Below are positions 6,425 through 13,828 of a DNA stretch of 27,505 nucleotides, piece by piece. The number at the start of each line of letters is the position of its first letter. The stretch's first letter is position 1. Below the pieces are notes generated by a model. That model was not told where the DNA came from. It did no database searches and saw only the letters and a list, made by a program, of their open reading frames with translations. Position numbers and translations under genes: made by a program. This DNA is from Casp-actino8 sp044355095 (lineage in GTDB: Bacteria; Actinomycetota; Acidimicrobiia; Acidimicrobiales; Ilumatobacteraceae), in NCBI GenBank assembly GCA_044355095.1, contig JBIKYT010000026.1, positions 1 through 27,505 on the forward strand, in the 5' to 3' direction.

Positions 6425-7282
6425 TTAATTCTTGCGTGGTGACCGCTTCGTTGTCGGAGCGGTCACCGGCACACCTGCCGACGGGCAAATGTCGGCCAAC
6501 TCACAGATCGTGCACTGCGGTTTACGCGCATCACAGACGCGACGTCCGTGCAAGATGAGCCGCAAACTAAACGAACCCCACTCTGCAGGTGGCAAGTAAT
6601 CGTTGAGTTGCAGTTCAACTTTCACCGGGTCTTCAAGTTTCGTGAGTCCTAAGCGTCGCGACAAGCGACCCACATGAGTGTCAACGGGCAATCCTGGCAA
6701 ATCGAACACCACGCTGCGCACAACGTTGCCCGTCTTGCGCCCGACACCAGGCAACGTGACGAGATCTGAAAGTTCGCTCGGCACTTCTCCCCCGAAACGT
6801 TCAATCAAGTTTTGCGCCATACCCATTAAGTTTTTTGCTTTGCTTTGATAAAAGCCCGTCGAGCGAATCAGTGTTTCAACTTCTGATGGATCTGCAGAGG
6901 CCAACGACCACGGATCTGGAAAACGCGCAAACAATGCTGGCGTCACCATGTTGACGCGCACGTCAGTGCACTGCGCCGACAAGATAGTCGCCGATATCAA
7001 TTCAAATGCATTGCGATGATCGAGTTCGCAAATCACTTCGGGGTAACCAATTGCTAAACGTCGAGCGACTTCAATGGCTTGATCTTTCGGCTTACCTTTG
7101 AACTTGACTGCAGCTTGTTTCTTGACTGCTGCTTTCTTAACTGGCACCTTCTTCGCGGCAACTTTCTTGACAGCTGCTTTCTTTGCTGGCGCCTTCTTCA
7201 CCACAGCCTTCTTCACCACAGCCTTCTTCACCACTGCCTTCTTGACTGGTGCCTTCTTTGCGGGTGCTTTCTTGCTGGCCAT
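6425..7282 (-). CDS. nth: Endonuclease III with histone-H1-like lysine-rich N-terminal tail
   Basis: DNA glycosylase/AP lyase that removes oxidised pyrimidines in base-excision repair. The catalytic core (about residues 62-270) has the helix-hairpin-helix LPGVGRKTGNVV with lysine nucleophile Lys183, and Asp201 in VDTHV 18 residues later, as in E. coli (Lys120/Asp138). The iron-sulfur ligands are Cys250-x6-Cys257-x2-Cys260-x5-Cys266. Residues 1-60 are an unusual tail of repeated KKAxV/KKAP units like histone H1 or mycobacterial HupB C-termini, probably giving non-specific DNA binding. ATG at 7282 follows a TAGGGT hexamer by exactly six bases. It is divergent from mshD and convergent with the glycine-rich gene. 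The enzyme assignment is very firm; the role of the tail is inferred. Confidence 0.96.
   Translation of the reverse strand: MASKKAPAKKAPVKKAVVKKAVVKKAVVKKAPAKKAAVKKVAAKKVPVKKAAVKKQAAVKFKGKPKDQAIEVARRLAIGYPEVICELDHRNAFELISATILSAQCTDVRVNMVTPALFARFPDPWSLASADPSEVETLIRSTGFYQSKAKNLMGMAQNLIERFGGEVPSELSDLVTLPGVGRKTGNVVRSVVFDLPGLPVDTHVGRLSRRLGLTKLEDPVKVELQLNDYLPPAEWGSFSLRLILHGRRVCDARKPQCTICELADICPSAGVPVTAPTTKRSPRKN
6438..6467. terminator. Perfect 10-bp inverted repeat at the nth/Gly-rich gene junction
   Basis: GGTGACCGCT and AGCGGTCACC flank a 10-base loop. The repeat lies 25 bp past the stop of the glycine-rich gene and inside the last codons of nth. There is no T-run on either side, so it may slow or end the rightward transcript only with help from other factors; it could also be coding coincidence. 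Confidence 0.3.
7199..7273 (-). repeat. Five 15-bp tandem units coding the Nth lysine tail
   Basis: On the plus strand CACCACAGCCTTCTT occurs at 7199 and 7214 identically and at 7229 with one change, followed by two diverged units to 7273. More degenerate copies continue to about 7100. Each unit encodes five residues of the KKAVV type. Copy number is likely to vary between strains. Confidence 0.8.
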
Positions 7283-7288
7283 GCTTTG

Positions 7289-7294
7289 ACCCTA
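7289..7294 (-). promoter_or_regulatory. -10 box of nth, leaderless arrangement
   Basis: TAGGGT on the minus strand, six bases before the ATG at 7282. The same hexamer at the same distance serves the divergent mshD gene, and the -35 regions of the two promoters would overlap within the 56-bp intergenic space. Confidence 0.55.
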
Positions 7295-7326
7295 ATCAAC
7301 TCGTTCAGCCCCTCAACCACCGCCGA

Positions 7327-7332
7327 TAGGGT
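7327..7332 (+). promoter_or_regulatory. -10 box of mshD, leaderless arrangement
   Basis: TAGGGT followed by GACTTC and the ATG at 7339. It mirrors the divergent nth promoter 32 bp away. Confidence 0.55.
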
Positions 7333-7338
7333 GACTTC

Positions 7339-8283
7339 ATGCGCATCTTAGATATCAAACGGCAAATGCAGCCCGATGACATCTCGATCGTTCGCGACCT
7401 ATTACGCGACGCCGAACGCGCCGACGGCCATCGTCCACTCTCTGATCACCTCTGGCTCGACCTTGTTGACGGCGGACGCGAGGGTTTTGCCGGTCTCGTT
7501 GCCTGGGAAGGTGATCACGACCACCCCGTGGCCTACGCCCAAATCAGCAAGGGGCACGATTCGTTTTCGATTGAACTCGTCGTGCACCCGCACCATCGCT
7601 ACGAGATGCACCTGATCGGACCCGAGCTATTGAGTGCCGCCATTCATGAAGTCGCCATTAACGGAGGCGGACACGTGCATTGGTGGGTGTTTGAACCAAC
7701 TATTGGTCACGAACAAGTAGCCGCCCAGGTTGGTCTCACCCCTGGACGTCGTTTACATCAGATGCGCCGCTCACTTCCGTTGTCGAGCGCCGATGCCGCA
7801 ACACAAGTTGCCGTACGCACATTTGTGAAAGGCCACGATGAAGAAGCTTGGTTGGCAGTCAACAATCGTGCGTTTGAACATCATCCCGAACAAGGCGGCT
7901 GGGATCACACAACGTTGTCAGCGCGACTCGCACAACCATGGTTTGATGCGAATGGTTTTGTGATTCACGAGATCGACAACCAACTTGCCGGATTTTGTTG
8001 GACCAAAGTACACACCGACACCGATCCCGTTCTCGGCGAGATCTACGTCATTGCTATTGATCCCGCATTTCACGGTCATGGACTTGGTAAGTCAATGGTG
8101 GTTTCGGGTCTCGTCAATATGAGTAACCGCGGAATCAAAACTGCAATGTTGTATGTCGACCCCGACAATGCTGCCGCCATGGCTTTGTATGAAGCTCTTG
8201 GTTTTCGCGTTCACCGCACCGACCGCGCGTTTGTTGGCGATGTTGCACCCATTACTTCAACTTCTGAAAGCGAGCAGTCATGA
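7339..8283 (+). CDS. mshD: Mycothiol synthase (GNAT acetyltransferase)
   Basis: The 314-residue protein has two GNAT domains and matches MshD, which acetylates Cys-GlcN-inositol to give mycothiol, the main low-molecular-weight thiol of Actinobacteria. Signature stretches are NNRAFEHHPEQGGW near residue 180, then LGEIYVIAIDPAFHGHGLGKSM with the acetyl-CoA loop, and MLYVDPDNAAAMALYEALGFRVHRTD in the C-terminal domain. The N-terminal domain is more divergent, as usual in this family. ATG at 7339 is set by a TAGGGT hexamer six bases upstream. The stop overlaps the next gene's start (ATGA at 8280), so mshD and the peptidase are translationally coupled. The other msh genes are not visible. The call is firm, although other double-GNAT proteins exist. 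Confidence 0.88.
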   Translation: MRILDIKRQMQPDDISIVRDLLRDAERADGHRPLSDHLWLDLVDGGREGFAGLVAWEGDHDHPVAYAQISKGHDSFSIELVVHPHHRYEMHLIGPELLSAAIHEVAINGGGHVHWWVFEPTIGHEQVAAQVGLTPGRRLHQMRRSLPLSSADAATQVAVRTFVKGHDEEAWLAVNNRAFEHHPEQGGWDHTTLSARLAQPWFDANGFVIHEIDNQLAGFCWTKVHTDTDPVLGEIYVIAIDPAFHGHGLGKSMVVSGLVNMSNRGIKTAMLYVDPDNAAAMALYEALGFRVHRTDRAFVGDVAPITSTSESEQS

Positions 8284-10091
8284 CCGCTACCGAAAATCTT
8301 CCTCTGTGGAGTGTTGCAGACGTTCACGAATCGTTAACGAGTCGAACATTTGTTGACTCGCTTGAACGAATCAAGTCTGATGTCGGTCGTCTCGAAGCCC
8401 TCTACGACGAACTCGGCATTCGCGCGCTACCCGATGGCGTATTGCCAACAGTCGATGCCGAAACAGGCGTTCGACTCGATCGCGCCATTCGCGACTTCAA
8501 TAGTGTCGTCGCACAAACCGAAATTATCGAGGCCTACGTCTACGCCAATGTCGCCACCAATACCCGCGATGAAACCGCGCAGGCATTGCTCTCCGAAATT
8601 GAAGTAGCCGGATCACGTATCACACCATTGCTCGCCCGCCTTGCCGATTTTGTGTGCGATCACGATGTTGACGCTTTGTCTGCAGTCAGCAGCGAAGCGC
8701 GCGATCACCTCGGACCACTCTTGCGATTAGCCGAACGTTCAGAACACCAAATGGACGAATCAGAAGAAGGCCTCTACGCCGAACTTTCAACGACTGGTTC
8801 GTCGGCATGGGGTCGCTTGCAAGGCGACATCACATCACAACTCACTGCCGACGTGCACTTGCCATCGGGAACAAAGCGCATGCCGATGCCCGTAGTCCGC
8901 GGACTCGCCACCGATTCAGATGTTGCCGTTCGCAAAGCGGCCTATGACGCCGAAATGATTGCCTGGCCAACTGTCGCCACCGCGTGTGCCGCAGCCATGA
9001 ACGCCATCAAGGGCGAAGCCAACACGATTAATCGACGCCGTCGCTGGGATGCTCCACTTGATGCATCGCTGTATGGCAACAGCGTCAGCCGCGCCACGTT
9101 TGATGCCATGCAGTCGGCCATCATTGCCTCGCTCCCCGACTTCCGTTCGTGGATGCGCACCAAGGCACGCTTGCACGGACACGCCGGCGCCTTACCGTGG
9201 TGGGACCTCATGGCCCCGCTGCCCGTTGCTGGCGGATCAATCACCTGGGACGAATCAATTCATTTAGTCCGCAACGCTTTTTCTTCGTTTAGCCCCAACC
9301 TTGCTGGTTTGGTCGATCGCGCGATCAACGAATCATGGCTCGATGTTCCGCCGCGTGAAGGAAAAGTTGGCGGCGCTTTCTGCATGCCGTTCGTCGACGA
9401 TCGCTCATTGGTGTTGTTGAACTGGAGCGGTTCAGTTGAATCGGCTCAAACCACGGCTCACGAACTTGGACACGCGTATCACAACACTCAACTCGCTGGT
9501 CGCACACCATTGCAGAAGCGTCTGCCGATGGCACTCGCCGAAACCGCGAGTATCTTTTGCGAAACACTTGTGGTCGAAGCAGGACTCGCAACTCTGCAAG
9601 GCAAAGAACGCCTCGCACTTCTTGACGTCGACCTACAGGGTGCCAATCAAGTCGTCGTCGACATCCATAGTCGCTTCTTATTTGAAACTGAAGTCTTTGC
9701 TCGCCGTCAACGTCGCACACTTGGCGTGAACGAACTCAACGAAATCATGTTGCAGTCACAAATCGACGCGTACGGCGACGGACTCGATCAATCAACGGCC
9801 CATCCGCACATGTGGGTTTTAAAGGGTCACTACTACGGCAGTCATTTCTACAACTGGCCCTATACCTATGGCTTGTTGTTCGGTCTTGGCTTGTTTGCGC
9901 AATATCACGCCGATCCCGATCGCTTCCGCGCTGGTTATGACGACCTATTGAGCCGAGCAGGAATGGCAACTGCCGAAGAACTTGGCGCGGCTTTCGGTAT
10001 CGACGTCACGAGCGAATCGTTCTGGACCGCGAGCCTCGATGTGTTACGAGCACGTATGGCCGAATACTCAAAACTTGCCGAAACTCTTTAG
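8280..10091 (+). CDS. M3-family oligoendopeptidase (PepF-like)
   Basis: Cytoplasmic zinc metallopeptidase of 603 residues, the normal length for PepF/M3B enzymes, which cleave short peptides. The zinc motif is TTAHELGHAYH with His394, Glu395 and His398; the third ligand is probably Glu421 in ALAETASIF. Further family landmarks are GKVGGAFCMPF before the motif and KGHYYGSHFYNWPYTYGLLFGLGL near the C-terminus, which forms the substrate-binding tyrosine/histidine loop. There is no signal peptide. The ATG overlaps the mshD stop by four bases, so expression is coupled; a link to thiol metabolism is possible but not shown. Specificity cannot be read from sequence. Confidence 0.92.
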   Translation: MTATENLPLWSVADVHESLTSRTFVDSLERIKSDVGRLEALYDELGIRALPDGVLPTVDAETGVRLDRAIRDFNSVVAQTEIIEAYVYANVATNTRDETAQALLSEIEVAGSRITPLLARLADFVCDHDVDALSAVSSEARDHLGPLLRLAERSEHQMDESEEGLYAELSTTGSSAWGRLQGDITSQLTADVHLPSGTKRMPMPVVRGLATDSDVAVRKAAYDAEMIAWPTVATACAAAMNAIKGEANTINRRRRWDAPLDASLYGNSVSRATFDAMQSAIIASLPDFRSWMRTKARLHGHAGALPWWDLMAPLPVAGGSITWDESIHLVRNAFSSFSPNLAGLVDRAINESWLDVPPREGKVGGAFCMPFVDDRSLVLLNWSGSVESAQTTAHELGHAYHNTQLAGRTPLQKRLPMALAETASIFCETLVVEAGLATLQGKERLALLDVDLQGANQVVVDIHSRFLFETEVFARRQRRTLGVNELNEIMLQSQIDAYGDGLDQSTAHPHMWVLKGHYYGSHFYNWPYTYGLLFGLGLFAQYHADPDRFRAGYDDLLSRAGMATAEELGAAFGIDVTSESFWTASLDVLRARMAEYSKLAETL

Positions 10092-10131
10092 ACACCACCA
10101 CTTCGACTCAATTATCTGACAGGCTGACATT

Positions 10132-11172
10132 GTGATTACCCGTTATGGCGCGACGCGCGACGAACTTCAAAACCTTTTGCTGAACGAACCGCGCTATCGC
10201 GTCGATCAGGTGTGGAACGGTTTGTATACCGAACTCAATGCTCCCGAAGACATGACGGCGCTCCCCAAAGCGTTACGTGCGCAACTTGTTGACTTGTTGC
10301 CCAACTCGTTGACATTGGTTGAAGAAGTCATTTCCGATGACGACACCACCATCAAGTTCTTGTGGCAACTTGACGGCGGAAGCCGAATTGAAACAGTTCT
10401 CATGATCTACCCCGACCGCGCCACCGTGTGCGTGAGTACTCAAGCTGGCTGCGCCATGGCTTGTGGTTTTTGCGCAACTGGTCAAGCTGGTTTCACACGT
10501 CACCTCACCGCCGGCGAAATTGTTGAACAAGTTGTGCGCGCATCGCAACGCGCCAAGGCCATGGATCGTCGCGTGAGCAACGTGGTGTACATGGGTATGG
10601 GCGAACCGCTCGCCAACGAAGAGCCCGTCTGGGAATCAATCGTGCGCCTGCACGAAGATGTCGGTTTGTCAGCACGGCACCTCACCGTGAGTACCGTCGG
10701 CATTATTCCGGGCATTAATCGTTTGGCCTCTCGCCCACTGCCCGTCAACTTGGCAGTCAGCTTGCATGCCGCCAATGACAACTTGCGTGATGCTTTGGTT
10801 CCGATCAACCGCCGCTACCCCATCAAGGCTTTGATGGAAGCCTGTAATGGTTTCCTTGAGTCAAAGAATCGCCGCCTCACCTTTGAATGGGCACTGATTG
10901 ACGGGGTGAACGATCGTCCCAGTGACGCCATTGAACTTGCGCAAATCTGTCGCTCGTTCCGCGTGCCTGCACACGTGAACTTGATTCCGCTCAACCCCAC
11001 ACCGGGCTACGAAGTTCGTGGTTCAAGCCGCAATCAGGTTCAGGCTTTCTGCGACCAATTGGTGGGCATGGGCGCCAACGCCACCATTCGTCGCAACCGT
11101 GGCACCGACATCGCTGCGGCGTGCGGTCAATTGGCTGCTGGTCAGCCGGTTCAGATCAGTCGTTCGAAATAG
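10132..11172 (+). CDS. rlmN: Dual-specificity 23S rRNA/tRNA adenine-C2 methyltransferase RlmN
   Basis: Radical SAM enzyme methylating C2 of A2503 in 23S rRNA and A37 in some tRNAs. The 346-residue length is typical. The cluster motif is CAMACGFC (Cys107, Cys111, Cys114), preceded by VCVSTQAGC; YMGMGEPLAN binds SAM; and the methyl-carrying cysteine near the C-terminus is in AAACGQL (Cys331). LIPLNPTPG is also typical. The start is GTG at 10132; a CAGGCT hexamer lies six bases before it and keeps the A2/T6 positions of the -10 pattern seen elsewhere, but it is weak. The gene lies 40 bp after the peptidase and may share its transcript. Its TAG stop abuts the stop of the convergent DUF6285 gene with no gap. 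Confidence 0.95.
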   Translation: MITRYGATRDELQNLLLNEPRYRVDQVWNGLYTELNAPEDMTALPKALRAQLVDLLPNSLTLVEEVISDDDTTIKFLWQLDGGSRIETVLMIYPDRATVCVSTQAGCAMACGFCATGQAGFTRHLTAGEIVEQVVRASQRAKAMDRRVSNVVYMGMGEPLANEEPVWESIVRLHEDVGLSARHLTVSTVGIIPGINRLASRPLPVNLAVSLHAANDNLRDALVPINRRYPIKALMEACNGFLESKNRRLTFEWALIDGVNDRPSDAIELAQICRSFRVPAHVNLIPLNPTPGYEVRGSSRNQVQAFCDQLVGMGANATIRRNRGTDIAAACGQLAAGQPVQISRSK

Positions 11173-11541
11173 TCAGTCGTTCAAGGTAGGCAGGGCATAC
11201 GACGGATTGGCGACTGCCAATTTGTCGAGCACGCTTGCCCGCACGAGCTCAACCACTTCGTTGAATCGATCATCAAGATCGCCATTACGAATCGCAGTTG
11301 CTAGTTCGGCATCATCTTTCATGCCCAGCACCGCAAGGCGTTCAGCATGATCAAGAGCTTGTTGTTCGCCGACTGCTAATTCACGTTCGACCATTGCCAA
11401 AACGTTGATGGCCACGCGTGAATGAAACTGCACGCGTCCAGTCGTTGATGTCAACACGTCTTTTTCGAGCCACTCGCGCACTGACTCAATCAGTTGTGCT
11501 GCAGTCGGAACATCATGGGGCATCGCCATCTTCGTCACCAC
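11173..11541 (-). CDS. DUF6285-family protein
   Basis: The protein is small (122 residues with the first start) and matches the actinobacterial/proteobacterial DUF6285 pattern: PHDVPTAAQLIESVREWLE at the N-terminus and FHSRVAINVLAMVEREL in the middle, followed by a helical region with an acidic RNGDLDDRFNEVV motif. Members commonly sit beside aminoglycoside-phosphotransferase-like kinases and acyl-CoA dehydrogenases. Here the gene directly follows such a kinase, with coding overlap at 11535-11541. GTG at 11541 gives MVTKMAMPHD; ATG at 11529 or 11523 would remove the first residues and is equally possible. Biochemical role unknown. Confidence 0.8.
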   Translation of the reverse strand: MVTKMAMPHDVPTAAQLIESVREWLEKDVLTSTTGRVQFHSRVAINVLAMVERELAVGEQQALDHAERLAVLGMKDDAELATAIRNGDLDDRFNEVVELVRASVLDKLAVANPSYALPTLND

Positions 11542-12497
11542 TTTCCATCAAGCGCTACGAATAGGTCGTATTCGTTTTCGCACACGCGTCGACCAATTGC
11601 CGCCAATTCATGACTGCGACTCATACCCAAAACATGTGAACTGGTTTGAATCATGCACATGATTCCCCACTTCAACGTGCCCAGCACTTCCCACCAGCGA
11701 ATAACTTCGCGATCAACCTTGAGCCCACTCGCCTTTTCGTATTCAGAGATCAACGTGTCGTAGTCGCCCAAACCAGCAACTGGTTGTGATGCACCAAAGC
11801 GCCAGGCTCGCACGCACAACCAACCCAAGTCTTCGATGGGGTCACCGATATGAGCGAGCTCCCAATCGAGAACCGCTCGCAAACCGTCTGGGCCAACCAT
11901 CAAATTTCCTAAACGGAAATCCCCGTGAACCAATGCAGTCCGCGTCGACGTTGGACGATTACGTTCAAGCCAACGAAAAGCCAATTCAAATGTTGGATGC
12001 GCTTGACCTAAGGCCTGATTGAGATTGTCGAGGGTCTCGCGATACTGCTGAACCTGATCGATACTCGGCAGTCCAGTAATTGTTGTCGCATCAATTGAGT
12101 GCAACGCCGCCAGTGCATGTGCCGACTGCGCGACTAAATCAGATCGTGCTTCAGCGAATTGTTCATCACGCAGAATCTTGCGAGCAATTGTCTCGCCTTC
12201 AATATGCGACAAGATCATGAAGGCTGGGCCAATATCGCCAGAACCATTTGCGATCAGCTCGGGTACAGGAACTCCTGCGTTATATGCGGCCTGCACCACA
12301 CGAGCCTCAACACCCATATCGCGAATGTCGCCTTTGCGCTGACGTTGCAGAATTAACGGACGGCCATCAGCCTTAAAACTCCAAGTTTCACGCGAAGCGC
12401 CACCGCTCAACCGGGAAAGATCCGTCACTGACTTTGCCGCCAGTTCAACCCTCAATGCCTCACTCAATTGCTCAAGGGGTGAAACCGTTGCTGTCAC
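11535..12497 (-). CDS. APH/choline-kinase-like phosphotransferase
   Basis: Kinase-fold protein of the aminoglycoside-phosphotransferase family, about 320 residues. It shows a nucleotide loop (LSGGASRETWSF), VEARVVQAAYNAGVPVPE, the catalytic loop LVHGDFRLGNLMV (HGDxxxxN) and the metal-binding LDWELAHIGDPIEDLGW. The last pattern is common in the subgroup linked with acyl-CoA dehydrogenases (ACAD10-like) and DUF6285, suggesting phosphorylation of a hydroxy-acid or similar small metabolite rather than drug resistance. The frame is open to an ATG at 12545, but GTG at 12497 is preferred. It gives MTATVSPLEQLSEAL, and a GAACAT hexamer lies six bases upstream with an AGAAGA stretch between. It is divergent from the ABC ATPase. 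The substrate is unknown. Confidence 0.85.
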   Translation of the reverse strand: MTATVSPLEQLSEALRVELAAKSVTDLSRLSGGASRETWSFKADGRPLILQRQRKGDIRDMGVEARVVQAAYNAGVPVPELIANGSGDIGPAFMILSHIEGETIARKILRDEQFAEARSDLVAQSAHALAALHSIDATTITGLPSIDQVQQYRETLDNLNQALGQAHPTFELAFRWLERNRPTSTRTALVHGDFRLGNLMVGPDGLRAVLDWELAHIGDPIEDLGWLCVRAWRFGASQPVAGLGDYDTLISEYEKASGLKVDREVIRWWEVLGTLKWGIMCMIQTSSHVLGMSRSHELAAIGRRVCENEYDLFVALDGKW

Positions 12498-12583
12498 TCT
12501 TCTATGTTCGCGCACCCAGGCCCATTTTCGACAAGGCAAGGGCATCTAGTGTCGTTCGATCGCCCAACTTTCACTGTTCCTCG

Positions 12584-12589
12584 TAGCCT
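12584..12589 (+). promoter_or_regulatory. -10 box of the ABC ATPase gene, leaderless arrangement
   Basis: TAGCCT followed by TGCACC and GTG at 12596, the same hexamer and spacing as hisC. It decides the GTG start. Confidence 0.55.
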
Positions 12590-12595
12590 TGCACC

Positions 12596-13381
12596 GTGGT
12601 CGCCGCCCTCGAACTCAGCAAAATCAGTTTCGTCCGTGACGGACGCACCATTTTGGACTCAGTGTCGCTCACAGTCGAGGCGGATCAGCGATGGTTGGTC
12701 CTTGGTGCCAATGGTTCGGGCAAAACCACCTTGGTGCGCATTGCCGCGATGTACGAGCACCCCACCTACGGGTCGGTGTCGGTGTTGGGCCAAACCCTCG
12801 GCACCACCGACGTTCGCACCCTGCGCCAGCGCATTGGTTATGTATCGGCATCGTTTGCCAGCGAACTGCGTCCTGCGCTGATTGCTCTTGATGTGGTCAT
12901 GACTGCCAAGAACGCCGCTCTCGAGACGTGGTGGCACCAATACGACGCAGCCGATGCGCAACAGGCCCAACGTTGCCTTGACCGCATGCGTATCGGGCAC
13001 TTATCTCACCGCACTTTTGGAACGTTGTCGTCGGGCGAACAGCAACGAGTACTGTTGGCGCGTTCGCTCATGAACAACCCGAACATTGTGTTGATGGACG
13101 AACCAAGTGCCCGACTCGATCTTGGTGGTCGGGAGCAACTCGTTGAAGCATTGAGCGAATTGACTCTTGATGCCTCTGCCGCACCACTTGTGTTGGTGAC
13201 TCACCATGTTGACGAGATCCCACCGGGCATGACTCACGTTTTGTTTTTGAAAGATGGCAAGGCCATGACTCGCGGGCCGCTCAACGAATGCTTTACCGCC
13301 GAAAACTTGTCGGAGTGTTTTTCAATGTCACTGCATCTTCAGCAACGCGAGAATGGTCGCTACAGCGCGTGGGCGCAATAA
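12596..13381 (+). CDS. ABC transporter ATP-binding protein, no permease nearby
   Basis: A stand-alone 261-residue ATPase. Walker A is GANGSGKTT (37-45), the signature is LSSGEQQRV, Walker B is NIVLMDEPSARLD and the switch histidine is in VTHHVDEIP. The VTHHVDEIPPGMTHVLFLKDG pattern and overall layout resemble ModF/YlmA-type cytoplasmic ABC ATPases rather than the importer ATPases of a complete system. No permease or binding protein adjoins it. The GTG start follows a TAGCCT box by six bases. The gene ends 10 bp from the convergent SRPBCC gene. The transported or regulated substrate cannot be inferred. Confidence 0.9.
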   Translation: MVAALELSKISFVRDGRTILDSVSLTVEADQRWLVLGANGSGKTTLVRIAAMYEHPTYGSVSVLGQTLGTTDVRTLRQRIGYVSASFASELRPALIALDVVMTAKNAALETWWHQYDAADAQQAQRCLDRMRIGHLSHRTFGTLSSGEQQRVLLARSLMNNPNIVLMDEPSARLDLGGREQLVEALSELTLDASAAPLVLVTHHVDEIPPGMTHVLFLKDGKAMTRGPLNECFTAENLSECFSMSLHLQQRENGRYSAWAQ

Positions 13382-13391
13382 TCGGCAGCTA

Positions 13392-13814
13392 CTAAGCGAC
13401 GAGTTTGCGGAGTCGCTGCTTGCTCGCTTCAATTTCATCATGCAGGGCGCGTTCAACAACACTCGAGAACAAGCGACCCGAATACTGCAGAGTCATATTG
13501 AGCGTGGTCATTGATGCTTGCTGAGAAACCTTCGCTTCAAGCACCCATGCACTGTGTGATCGACCGTCAACTTCGGCCCGTTCAAATCGCAAGTGCTCAG
13601 CGCTCGAGGTTTCGACTTGCACCATTCTTAGACGCTTTGATCGAGCAAATGGTCCGATCTTCCCGCGCAGTTCAACCTGCCAGGCTTGATGATCAGCCTC
13701 CGGCACAACTGCGTGAACAAGGCCCATCCATTGCGGATATTGCGTTAAATCATTAATCAGCGGCAACACCGCATCAATTGAGCACGGCAGTTCAACATCA
13801 ACTCGAATATCCAT
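13392..13814 (-). CDS. SRPBCC (START-like) family protein
   Basis: The 140-residue protein fits a single helix-grip SRPBCC domain. It opens with MDIRVDVELPCSIDAVLPLINDLTQYPQWMGLV, the usual first strand, helix and WxxxV pattern of polyketide-cyclase/CoxG-like proteins. Alternating strands follow, then a long C-terminal helix (VVERALHDEIEASKQRLRKL). Such domains bind hydrophobic ligands. There are no catalytic residues to name. It begins 14 bp after the DUF3499 gene on the same strand, so the two are probably one transcript. Confidence 0.85.
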   Translation of the reverse strand: MDIRVDVELPCSIDAVLPLINDLTQYPQWMGLVHAVVPEADHQAWQVELRGKIGPFARSKRLRMVQVETSSAEHLRFERAEVDGRSHSAWVLEAKVSQQASMTTLNMTLQYSGRLFSSVVERALHDEIEASKQRLRKLVA

Positions 13815-13828
13815 GATTGGTCGCTATC

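Noticed and set aside
7079..7351. Plus-strand hydrophobic frames opposite the Nth lysine tail
   Set aside because: Reverse complement of repeated Lys-Lys-Ala codons gives Phe/Leu-rich text; not a membrane protein gene.
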